Shown here in pieces: positions 1-6,037 of a DNA stretch of 7,527 bases. The DNA comes from CBDUBU01 sp965365465 (GTDB lineage Bacteria; Bacteroidota; Rhodothermia; Rhodothermales; DASSAV01), in NCBI GenBank assembly GCA_965365465.1, contig CBDUBU010000200.1:1-7527 (forward strand), read 5' to 3'. How positions within the stretch are numbered: position 1 is the stretch's first letter; the number at the start of each line of letters is the position of its first letter. The position numbers and the translations under genes were made by a program. Below the pieces are notes generated by a model that saw nothing but the letters and a program-made list of their open reading frames with translations, did not search any database and was not told where the DNA came from.

Positions 1-1644
1 GACAGGCGGCGCCGCACGCCAGTCATGCATGAACATGGCGAACGACTGCCCTCCCACCTCGAAGTCAGCCTTCGGCAGATGGTTTATATCCGCGAAGGAA
101 AAGATCGGCCCCCAGAAACCCGGCTCGCGGCAGGGAAGAAACGACGCGCCCAGCCCAGGCGTGTTCAGGTAGCAGCGGATCTGATGCAGAAAAATGAGGC
201 TCTGGACAGGCGAAACCTGCTGGTAGGCATCGCGGACCATCCAGAAACGGAACAGCACAGCCCGTTCTCCAGCCCGGAGCGGAGCGTGCGCCTCCAGGTG
301 TTTCCAGGCCAGGTAAGCAGCCGGGTCAGCCGCTCGCGCTTCCGGACTTGCCTGTTCCAGGTAAATGGTGAGCATAAACCCTACCGGCTCGCCGGCTTCA
401 TTCCGATAGACAAGCGTGTTTTCGCGCTGGCGTTGAAACCAGTAGTGCAATAACCGTGCGGAATCCGGCCCTTCATGCCGTTCCACCATCTCGCAGAGCG
501 CCGGCAGATCCGACTCCACGGCTGTATCGTGCAAGAGCGCATCGCTTTTCGCCCACTGCGATTGCAGCAAGGAAAACAACGGACGAACGAGCGGATGGGT
601 GCGGTTGAGAAACGTGTAGTCGGCAAGAACGTCCTGATCCTTGCCCGGCCCGCCTTGCTTGAGCAGGCTGGTATAATAGCGCCGGGCGCGGCGATGGAGT
701 TCGGCATACCACTCCGGGTTTCTCCAGCGCAAATCAGCCGACAGCACTTCGCGGGCAAGGTCATGCAGTACGAGACCCCGCTTCCCGGAATCCACAAAGG
801 AAAGGTCGCGCAGCCACCCGAAAATATCCTGCACGCCTTTCATGGCAAGCACAGCTTCGAGCAGCGGTTCCGTGGTAAAACGCACCAGCGCCGAAGCCTC
901 CAGCGCCACCCGATGCGCAGGCCCCGGCACCTTCTGCGTGAAAAGCTCGATCAGGGTTTTTACGACATTGGGAGCTGCCTGCGGCTCAAAGGAAAGCTCA
1001 GGCTGCTGCCGGAGCAGATCCGCTACCAGAGAAGTAGCCAGCGGATGTCCATGTGCAAAGGAAAACACCTTTTCAGCCTGCTCGGCAGAGATCCCACGAC
1101 GATCAAGCAGGTCACGGCTTGCCGCGCGGTTCAGGTTGCGCAGCGGAATGATCTGGGTAATGGTTTTCCAGCCGGGGTCCGTCAACCAGGCCCGTCCGGG
1201 TTCATCCCGGCCTGCCAGCGCCACGAGTACATTTTCCGGCAGTTCCGGCAAAAATTGCTCGCGCAGCCACCGATCCAGGGCAACCACGGCCTCATACGTG
1301 TCGATCAGCAGGATGCGGCGCGCGGCGCCCTGCGCCAGCGCATCATGGATAGACAGACTGCCGGAGATCCCCAGGCCGGCCCGAACCGCCGCCTCGAAAG
1401 CTTCCGGTTCAGGCTGTACATCCCGCACATCTACATAAAATGCTTCCCGGTTGAGCGCTTCGCATTCACGCCGGAACGCCCGCAGCAGGGAGGTTTTCCC
1501 CGCTCCTCCCGGGCCGTAAACATAGAACACGCTACAGGCAGGAGCCTCCGCTTCCAGCGCTTTCCGAAAAAGCGACAGTTCTTCTTCACGTCCCACAAAG
1601 AGGTGTTCACGCGCCGCGCGCAATCGATCAGCGAGTGATGACAT
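1..1644 (-). CDS. STAND/AAA-type ATPase with possible GNAT-like C-terminal region, 3' end cut by window edge
   Basis: Reading the minus strand from an ATG at 1644 gives 548 uninterrupted codons to base 1, so the C-terminus is missing. Residues 16-20 read FVGRE, the usual lead-in of LuxR/MalT-type STAND ATPases. Walker A is GPGGAGKTSL (44-53) and Walker B is ILLIDTYE (111-118). A sensor-like AGRDEPGR follows at 144-151, an HGHPLA motif at 198-203, and LHDLAREV at 293-300 in what looks like the winged helix of the NB-ARC/STAND core. These support an ATP-dependent molecular switch acting in the cytoplasm. Residues about 380-548 do not look like TPR or WD repeats; NEAGEPVGFMLTIYLE (415-430) resembles a GNAT acetyltransferase beta-hairpin, which is a tentative reading. 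The missing end could carry an effector or a LuxR-type DNA-binding domain, so regulator versus signalling or defence ATPase is undecided. No strong Shine-Dalgarno precedes the ATG; the start was chosen because FVGRE lies close behind it. Confidence 0.88.
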   Translation of the reverse strand, partial: MSSLADRLRAAREHLFVGREEELSLFRKALEAEAPACSVFYVYGPGGAGKTSLLRAFRRECEALNREAFYVDVRDVQPEPEAFEAAVRAGLGISGSLSIHDALAQGAARRILLIDTYEAVVALDRWLREQFLPELPENVLVALAGRDEPGRAWLTDPGWKTITQIIPLRNLNRAASRDLLDRRGISAEQAEKVFSFAHGHPLATSLVADLLRQQPELSFEPQAAPNVVKTLIELFTQKVPGPAHRVALEASALVRFTTEPLLEAVLAMKGVQDIFGWLRDLSFVDSGKRGLVLHDLAREVLSADLRWRNPEWYAELHRRARRYYTSLLKQGGPGKDQDVLADYTFLNRTHPLVRPLFSLLQSQWAKSDALLHDTAVESDLPALCEMVERHEGPDSARLLHYWFQRQRENTLVYRNEAGEPVGFMLTIYLEQASPEARAADPAAYLAWKHLEAHAPLRAGERAVLFRFWMVRDAYQQVSPVQSLIFLHQIRCYLNTPGLGASFLPCREPGFWGPIFSFADINHLPKADFEVGGQSFAMFMHDWRAAPPV

Positions 1645-1802
1645 ACTCGTACAGAGGTTTACAGCATTGCCAGCGCATTACGGGGGTGTTGGGCAACCTC
1701 GTATGCGACAACTTCGTTCTCTAGCGCCGGGCAACGATCCACCAGGGTGACAGTGGCAGGAGTGCAAGTTACAACCAGGCAGGGACGCCAGGCACACCTG
1801 TA

Positions 1803-1837
1803 ACTATTAATAATACAACTAATTATTAATAATACAA
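1803..1837 (-). promoter_or_regulatory. Candidate promoter for the minus-strand ATPase gene
   Basis: On the minus strand TTGTAT (1837-1832) and TATTAT (1815-1810) are separated by 16 bases, a fair sigma70-like pair lying inside the AT-rich direct repeat. Transcription would begin near 1803 and leave a leader of roughly 160 bases before the ATG at 1644. The overlap of promoter and repeat would suit repression or autoregulation. This is motif matching only, and AT-rich DNA yields such matches easily. Confidence 0.35.
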
Positions 1838-1838
1838 C
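1805..1838. repeat. AT-rich 15-bp direct repeat, two copies 19 bp apart
   Basis: TATTAATAATACAAC occurs at 1805-1819 and again, identically, at 1824-1838. The second copy overlaps a perfect 12-bp palindrome, ATTATTAATAAT (1822-1833); the first keeps only its 8-bp core TATTAATA (1805-1812). The block is a sharp AT island in GC-rich surroundings and lies upstream of the minus-strand ATPase gene. Spacing near two helical turns would put two bound protein units on about the same face, so an operator is plausible. No cognate regulator is visible. Confidence 0.7.
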
Positions 1839-2332
1839 ATAGCCGAGGATTGGAGACATTACAAGAGCAACCGGCATACACTCCCGGCAACACCTGCGCT
1901 AAAACGAATTATCCTCCTTATGAAAAAGCGTACTCCGTCAGTCGAAGCCCTTCGATCTACCGATTCGTGGATCTCCTGAGATAGACCCAGCGACAGATTT
2001 AAACGGGGTGTGCGATATGCGACAGTGAGCCGGGCAGATCGGTTCCAGCAACAGTCGAAGTCGCCGCCGCCGAGCCGGGCAGGCAGCGAAACAAGTGCAG
2101 CCGGATGGAGCGACGGGATTTGCCGGACTGCCGTATTGTCTCTGACAACACAAAAAGAAACATCTCCGGGAAAGATTTTCCCCTTTCCTTCCCGCCATCC
2201 GAACCCACCTCCCCCAATTACCTGCTCAAATCCGGCGGAACCTGCCGACGGACCCTGCGCCCTTAAGCGGCATACTGCTTGATCTTCCTCTTCGGGTACG
2301 CCTTACCTTCACCGGAGATGTCGCAGGCAGGT

Positions 2333-4597
2333 ATGTCCACTACCCGTTTCCGCTCGAACGCCGTTTTCAAACGCACCCTCGTTCTCAGGATTTTGCTTAT
2401 AGCCCTCCTGCTGGAGGCGTCTCCTGTTTTTTCCCAGGCGTTGACGCAAAAAGCACAGCTTACCCGCAGGTCGCTCGAACTGGCTTCGCAACAACAGCTT
2501 GAGAAAAGCGCAGCCGTCGCCACGGCGCTGAAACTCGGAATGCCCGTTCGCCGGATCAGCCCTGACGGAACGGTCTTTGAACTCCAGCGCCTGGAGCGAG
2601 GAATGCCGGTTTATTACGTCACGCAGAACGCCCAGGAAGCGCGCGCCATTGCGACCGACAAACTCTGGCCCGAAGGAGCATCCGGACTCTCGCTCACAGG
2701 GGCAGGACAATCCATCGGCATCTGGGATGCAGGTCTCATCCTGGCTACGCACCAGGAGGCAACAGGAAGAATCCAGACCGGCGACGGCGCAAAAAGCGTT
2801 GCCGCCCATGCCACGCACGTAGCCGGCACCATGATTGCGTCGGGCATCGACCCGGAAGCGCGCGGGATGGCCTATCAGGCCCGGTTGCAGTCGTACGACT
2901 GGAACAGCGACGTGTCGGAGATGGCCCTGGCTGCCGCGAACGGGCTGCGGGTCTCGAACCACTCCTATGGCGCCAATGTGGGGTGGGCAAAGGATCTCAT
3001 GGGCGACGGCAAATGGGCATGGATGGGCGATGTCAGGATCAGCAGCACGGAAGACTACCGCTTCGGCTTTTATGAACCCATCGCTGCCGCCTGGGATGAA
3101 GTGGCCTACAACGCGCCTTATTATCTGATGGTGAAAGCAGCCGGCAATGACCGGGGGCAAAAACCGCGACCGGGAGAGAGCTACTGGTTGCTGGACTGGA
3201 ACAAGGGCGGCTGGATCGAGCAGACAGACCCGCTGCCGCCGGACGGCGGGGGAAGCGGATTTGATACGGTCGTCGATGCAGGCAATGCCAAAAACATCCT
3301 GACGATCGGGGCCGTGGCGGATCTTCCCGGTGGATACACACAGCCGTCGTCCGTCGTGATGACCTCCTTCAGCGGATGGGGGCCGACCGATGACGGGCGC
3401 ATCAAACCGGATCTGGTGACGGATGGGGTGGGCGTCTACTCGATGTATTCCGGTTCCAATACCTCTTACAGCAGATCCAGCGGCACGTCGATGGCGGCGG
3501 CCAGCGCGACCGGTTCGATTGGACTGTTGCTCGAACATGAAAAGAACCTGCGCGGAACCGCTCGCTATCTGTCCTCGACCCTCAAAGCACTGCTGATTCA
3601 CACCGCGGACGAGGCCGGCGCATCTCCCGGGCCTGATTATGTCTACGGATGGGGCCTCATCAATACCTCCAGGGCGGCTCAGGTCATGACCGATGACGCG
3701 CTCGCCGGTGGAGGTTTTCATCTTCAGGAACATACGCTCGCTTCCGGCGGCGTCCTGACGCTCGATTTCCGGAGCGATGGAAACACTCCCCTCCGCGCCA
3801 CGATTGCCTGGACGGACCCGCCGGGCGCTTCTCCCCTCCCCGCGCTCGATCCGGCAACCGGAATGCTGGTAAATGATCTGGACCTTTCGATCACCGGGCC
3901 GGATGGCGCGACGTATGCCCCCTGGATTCTCGACCCTTCCAATCCGTCGGCGGCGGCGCAAACCGGCCTGAACACGCGGGACAACGTCGAGCAGGTCCAC
4001 ATCGCCGCGCCCGTTACAGGCGTTTATACGGTTCGGGTTGCCTACCGAAAAGGAAACGGAAGCGGCCAGAACGTCTCCCTGATCACGAGCGGGGTTGTAC
4101 CTCCCATCGTCCAGGAAATCGCGCTGCAAAGCGGCTGGAACAGCGTCTCCCTCAACGTCACTCCGGCCCTGACCAGCATGGCGGCGCTGCTCTCCGGCGT
4201 TGCCGGAGACGTGTCGCTCGTAAAGGACGGGCAGGGACGCATCTACAGCCCAATCCGGGGCATCACTACCCTGAGCGAATGGGACGTGTCCGAGGGCTAC
4301 TTCATCCATGCATCCCGTGCGGCGACGCTGCGCGTGGAGGGGACGCGCATCCAGCCGGGCGCACTGCCGATCCCGATAAAACGGGGCTGGAATCTCATTC
4401 CCTATCCCGGAAATGAGCCTGCGGACATCGAGCAGGCGCTGTCCGGGATTGCGGCGGACGTGGTTCTCGTGAAGGATGCGTCAGGCGGCCTCTATTACCC
4501 TGAGTTCGGCATCAACACACTTGGTCAACTTCGCCCGGGAAGCGCCTACCGGCTGTATGCACGCCGGGATGCGACCCTCGTGTATCCTTCTCTTTGA
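2333..4597 (+). CDS. Secreted subtilisin-like serine protease (S8, KP-43-like) with two C-terminal GWN repeats
   Basis: Extracytoplasmic endopeptidase of family S8. Numbered from ATG 2333 (754 residues), the catalytic residues are Asp132 (GIWDAG), His159 (HATHVAGT), oxyanion Asn272 (AAGND) and Ser386 (SGTSMAAASATG); all are present. The proline usual four residues after the serine is Ala390. Residues 1-36 form a signal peptide: Arg/Lys n-region, core LVLRILLIALLLEA, likely cleavage after SQA. A propeptide of about 70 residues follows. Residues about 465-582 match the beta-sandwich found after the catalytic domain in KP-43-type subtilases (TIAWTDPPG, LVNDLDLSITGPDG, DNVEQV, GVYTVRV). Two repeats of about 75-85 residues end the protein, starting at GWN601 and GWN685. 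The frame is open from a TTG at 2279 and another ATG lies at 2318. I chose 2333 because it places the signal peptide properly and has a weak AGG five bases upstream. It appears monocistronic. Confidence 0.95.
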   Translation: MSTTRFRSNAVFKRTLVLRILLIALLLEASPVFSQALTQKAQLTRRSLELASQQQLEKSAAVATALKLGMPVRRISPDGTVFELQRLERGMPVYYVTQNAQEARAIATDKLWPEGASGLSLTGAGQSIGIWDAGLILATHQEATGRIQTGDGAKSVAAHATHVAGTMIASGIDPEARGMAYQARLQSYDWNSDVSEMALAAANGLRVSNHSYGANVGWAKDLMGDGKWAWMGDVRISSTEDYRFGFYEPIAAAWDEVAYNAPYYLMVKAAGNDRGQKPRPGESYWLLDWNKGGWIEQTDPLPPDGGGSGFDTVVDAGNAKNILTIGAVADLPGGYTQPSSVVMTSFSGWGPTDDGRIKPDLVTDGVGVYSMYSGSNTSYSRSSGTSMAAASATGSIGLLLEHEKNLRGTARYLSSTLKALLIHTADEAGASPGPDYVYGWGLINTSRAAQVMTDDALAGGGFHLQEHTLASGGVLTLDFRSDGNTPLRATIAWTDPPGASPLPALDPATGMLVNDLDLSITGPDGATYAPWILDPSNPSAAAQTGLNTRDNVEQVHIAAPVTGVYTVRVAYRKGNGSGQNVSLITSGVVPPIVQEIALQSGWNSVSLNVTPALTSMAALLSGVAGDVSLVKDGQGRIYSPIRGITTLSEWDVSEGYFIHASRAATLRVEGTRIQPGALPIPIKRGWNLIPYPGNEPADIEQALSGIAADVVLVKDASGGLYYPEFGINTLGQLRPGSAYRLYARRDATLVYPSL

Positions 4598-4613
4598 TCC
4601 GGCCTACGCGCGC

Positions 4614-4711
4614 ATTGCCTCACGAAAAATTTGGGATAGACGTTGCCTCACCTATCATCCCCAACCGTTCGGCCAACTAGCCACGACGGTTGGAAAGCTT
4701 CGTGAGGCAAT
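4614..4711. repeat. Nested inverted repeats with a duplicated left arm
   Basis: A perfect 13-bp inverted repeat, ATTGCCTCACGAA (4614-4626) and TTCGTGAGGCAAT (4699-4711), encloses a perfect 8-bp one, CCAACCGT (4661-4668) and ACGGTTGG (4686-4693). That in turn encloses GGC/GCC (4671-4673 and 4680-4682). A second copy of the left-arm core, TTGCCTCAC, sits at 4643-4651 and could pair with the same right arm, giving a more symmetric hairpin. There is no T-run on either side, so it is not a standard intrinsic terminator. The flanks show no obvious target-site duplication. Confidence 0.75.
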
Positions 4712-4840
4712 ACGGGACCCAAGTTTTGCATGTCGCGCCTGCTCTCCTGAAGACTGTTCTGGTAGGTTATGAAAGCTGCTTCAGCGGAACACTCCTTTCC
4801 CTTGATGGCGTCTCGCTTTCCTGACATCACGGATTATTTT

Positions 4841-4959
4841 GCGGTTTACTGCGGGTTTTTAGTGGTTTATTGCGGTTTCCCGTTCGGGTAAAATGGCCCT
4901 GGCGGGGCCAATTAGGGCGTTTTGCGGTTTCTGCGGCCTAAAACGCGGTTTCGCGGTTT
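4841..4959 (+). repeat. Degenerate GCGGTTT array, spaced near the helical repeat
   Basis: Five exact GCGGTTT copies start at 4841, 4872, 4924, 4945 and 4953. Variants lie at 4851 (GCGGGTTT), 4862 (GTGGTTT) and 4933 (GCGGCCT). Measured at the GGTTT core, the starts are 4843, 4854, 4864 and 4874, then 4926, 4947 and 4955. The first intervals are 11, 10 and 10, followed by 52 and 21, close to multiples of 10.4; the last copy breaks phase at 8. All copies have the same orientation. Function is unknown; phased protein binding or intrinsic curvature are options. Confidence 0.65.
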
Positions 4960-4979
4960 CCGCCGCTTTTCCTTTTTTT
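4953..4979 (+). terminator. Weak terminator-like element
   Basis: GCGG-TTT-CCGC (4953-4963) forms a short GC-only stem and is followed by a T-rich run ending in seven T (4973-4979). The stem is only four base pairs, so termination would be weak. It is the only T-tract hairpin on the plus strand between the protease stop and the stress-protein gene, but it lies more than 350 bases beyond the protease. Confidence 0.22.
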
Positions 4980-5035
4980 CGCATTGCCGGCCGGGTGGTT
5001 TGCTGTAGCGGAAAAGGTAGGATTTGGCGGGCAGA

Positions 5036-5069
5036 CAGAACAGGTTATAGAAATAACCTGCCTGTTCTG
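5036..5069. repeat. Strong hairpin with 4-base duplicated segment
   Basis: CAGGTTAT (5041-5048), loop AGAA, ATAACCTG (5053-5060) form a perfect 8-bp stem. CAGAA (5036-5040) and TTCTG (5065-5069) extend it after a CCTG bulge (5061-5064). Because CCTG is present twice, CAGAACAGG can instead pair as nine unbroken bases with CCTGTTCTG (5061-5069), moving the bulge inward. No T-run follows on either strand, so a role as operator, recombination site or RNA element is more likely than termination. Confidence 0.65.
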
Positions 5070-5133
5070 GTCGATGCGGCTAGAGACATGGTGCGGAGCA
5101 GGGGCTGCGGCAGACGGGAGGATCGAGATGGAC

Positions 5134-5160
5134 TGACCTGCTTACCCAAGAAGTAGGTCA
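5134..5160. repeat. 10-bp hairpin upstream of stress-protein gene
   Basis: TGACCTGCTT (5134-5143) pairs with AAGTAGGTCA (5151-5160) across a 7-base loop, with one G-U pair if read as RNA. No T-tract follows. It lies about 75 bases upstream of the candidate promoter of the stress-protein gene, so it could be a regulatory site or the 3' end of an unannotated transcript. Confidence 0.5.
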
Positions 5161-5236
5161 TAGCGTCTTGCCAGAACGTCCCGTGCTCTAACAAATTCGT
5201 AACAAATGGATCGAGCATTTTTCTATGTATTTACAG

Positions 5237-5264
5237 TTGATGCGTTTCGTAGAAGCTATGTTGT
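5237..5264 (+). promoter_or_regulatory. Candidate Bacteroidota-type promoter for stress-protein gene
   Basis: TTG at 5237-5239 is followed after 17 bases by TATGTTG (5257-5263), close to the TAnnTTTG minus-7 element known from Bacteroidota. It would start transcription about 55 bases before the ATG at 5323. Upstream, TAACAAAT occurs twice (5189-5196 and 5200-5207), 11 bp apart, which could be an activator site. The match is imperfect and the assignment is inference. Confidence 0.3.
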
Positions 5265-5322
5265 CTGATGCAGTGTAAATAATCGTAACCCATTATTATA
5301 AAAAAGACTAAGAGGCGCAGAT

Positions 5323-5856
5323 ATGACGACCCTGAAAACCGAAAGACGACTGGTAACTGCGATTTTCCATGACCAGGATGATGCCGAGCACGCCTACAAC
5401 GATCTGCTGGATCGCGGGCTAAGCGAAGACGACATCAGCGTCGTGCTCTCAAAGGACACGAGGGATCGGTACTATGGCGGCAAAGAGCATGTCGAAACCA
5501 AAGTGGGATCCAAGGCAGCGGAAGGGGCAGGCATTGGCGGGGCTATCGGAGGCACCATTGGCGGCATCGCCGGGGCGCTGGCCGCCGCCGCAGCGCCGAT
5601 TGTCTTCCCCGGCATTGGAATCATTCTTTCCGGTCCCCTTGCAGCGGCGCTTGCAGGCGCGGGCGCGGGCGGGCTGGGCGGCAGCCTGCTCGGTGGGCTG
5701 ATCGGCGCGGGCATTCCTGAGGAGCGTGTCAAACGGTACGAGGAAAGCCTCAAAGAAGGCGGCATCCTGCTGGGCGCTCACCCGCATACCGAAGCCGAGG
5801 CGCACTATATCGAGGAAATCTTCAGCAAGCATGACGGCAAGCACATTCACCGTTGA
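5323..5856 (+). CDS. YflT-like general stress protein with glycine-zipper core
   Basis: A 177-residue protein. Residues about 9-42 (LVTAIFHDQDDAEHAYNDL onward) and 143-170 (KEGGILLGAHPHTEAEAHYI) resemble the two halves of the general stress protein 17M/YflT-type domain, an alpha/beta fold of unknown biochemical role. Between them, residues 66-130 are a long Gly/Ala stretch of GxxxG zipper motifs (GAGIGGAIGGTIGG) with two hydrophobic spans. It may insert in or associate with the membrane, or oligomerise. The C-terminus is His/Lys-rich (KHDGKHIHR). AGAGG at 5311-5315 lies seven bases before the ATG and supports this start. A clear terminator follows about 30 bases after the stop and the upstream region is long, so it is probably a single-gene unit. 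A role in stress or envelope homeostasis is inferred from the family; no activity is established. Confidence 0.85.
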   Translation: MTTLKTERRLVTAIFHDQDDAEHAYNDLLDRGLSEDDISVVLSKDTRDRYYGGKEHVETKVGSKAAEGAGIGGAIGGTIGGIAGALAAAAAPIVFPGIGIILSGPLAAALAGAGAGGLGGSLLGGLIGAGIPEERVKRYEESLKEGGILLGAHPHTEAEAHYIEEIFSKHDGKHIHR

Positions 5857-5886
5857 GCTAATACTGGATAGCCGAGCGGCGTTCAG

Positions 5887-5927
5887 GCAAGGGCAATGGT
5901 CGCAAGACGGTTGCCCTTGCTTCTTTT
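5887..5927 (+). terminator. Intrinsic terminator of stress-protein gene
   Basis: GCAAGGGCAA (5887-5896) pairs perfectly with TTGCCCTTGC (5911-5920) across a 14-base loop and is followed directly by TTCTTTT. It begins 31 bases after the stop of the stress-protein gene and separates it from the small gene at 6038. Confidence 0.85.
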
Positions 5928-6037
5928 GCGCCATGATACCAGCGCTGCCTGCGCCGGTTGAGCTGCCTCTTGCCTGTCTGTTTGGACGGCGCTGCTCATT
6001 TGCAGCAAAACGCCGGTCATAGCAGCCGTTAGAAAAC

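Larger units (their letters stand above)
1645..2332. other. Intergenic region between divergent genes, no convincing gene
   Basis: This gap separates the minus-strand ATPase from the plus-strand protease, which are divergently transcribed. Apart from the AT-rich repeat block it holds only small items. There is an 11-bp direct repeat GAGCCGGGCAG at 2027-2037 and 2072-2082. A 5-bp hairpin TTGTC-TCT-GACAA lies at 2136-2148, without a downstream T-run on either strand. Short open frames here (for example minus 1877-1659 and plus 2010-2282) have no recognisable domain, and the second has a biased Pro/Ser/Arg composition; I do not call them. No clear promoter for the protease was found. Confidence 0.6.
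4598..5322. other. 725-base structured region without a convincing gene
   Basis: No open frame here looks like a real protein: plus 4893-5156 translates through the GCGGTTT array, and minus 4830-4648 has no recognisable motif. The stretch is unusually structured. It contains nested inverted repeats (4614-4711), a GCGGTTT array (4841-4959), a small hairpin TGGCCC/GGGCCA (4894-4910), a 7-bp inverted repeat GCGTTTT/AAAACGC (4917-4946), and two strong hairpins (5036-5069 and 5134-5160). The last 130 bases are AT-rich and probably hold the promoter of the stress-protein gene. A non-coding RNA, a decayed mobile element or a large regulatory region are all possible; none is proven. Confidence 0.6.

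Noticed and set aside
475..1638. 387-codon open frame on the plus strand
   Set aside because: It lies antisense to the ATPase frame, which shows Walker A, Walker B and STAND motifs; the plus translation has no domain and a Gln/Arg-biased composition.
1659..1877. 72-codon minus-strand frame upstream of the ATPase, with a perfect AAGGAGG at 1920-1914
   Set aside because: The Shine-Dalgarno-like sequence is about 36 bases from the ATG and no start codon of any frame lies at proper spacing. The product is Cys/Val-rich and unrecognisable.
1920..1979. 19-codon plus-strand frame MKKRTPSVEALRSTDSWIS
   Set aside because: No ribosome site and no downstream gene within leader-peptide distance.
2309..4309. 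666-codon open frame on the minus strand, antisense to the protease
   Set aside because: It mirrors the protease coding frame, is rich in Arg/Gly and has no recognisable domain. Long antisense frames are common in GC-rich genes. The plus strand has a complete catalytic set.
4614..4711. Integron attC site
   Set aside because: The arms lack the attC core (RYYYAAC / GTTRRRY), and no integrase or cassette layout is present.
4841..4959. CRISPR-like array
   Set aside because: Units are only 7-8 bases with irregular gaps of about 3 to 45 bases and no spacers of constant length.
4893..5156. 87-codon plus-strand frame in the structured gap
   Set aside because: It reads through the GCGGTTT array and hairpins, has no usable ribosome site and a Cys/Arg-rich, domain-less product.
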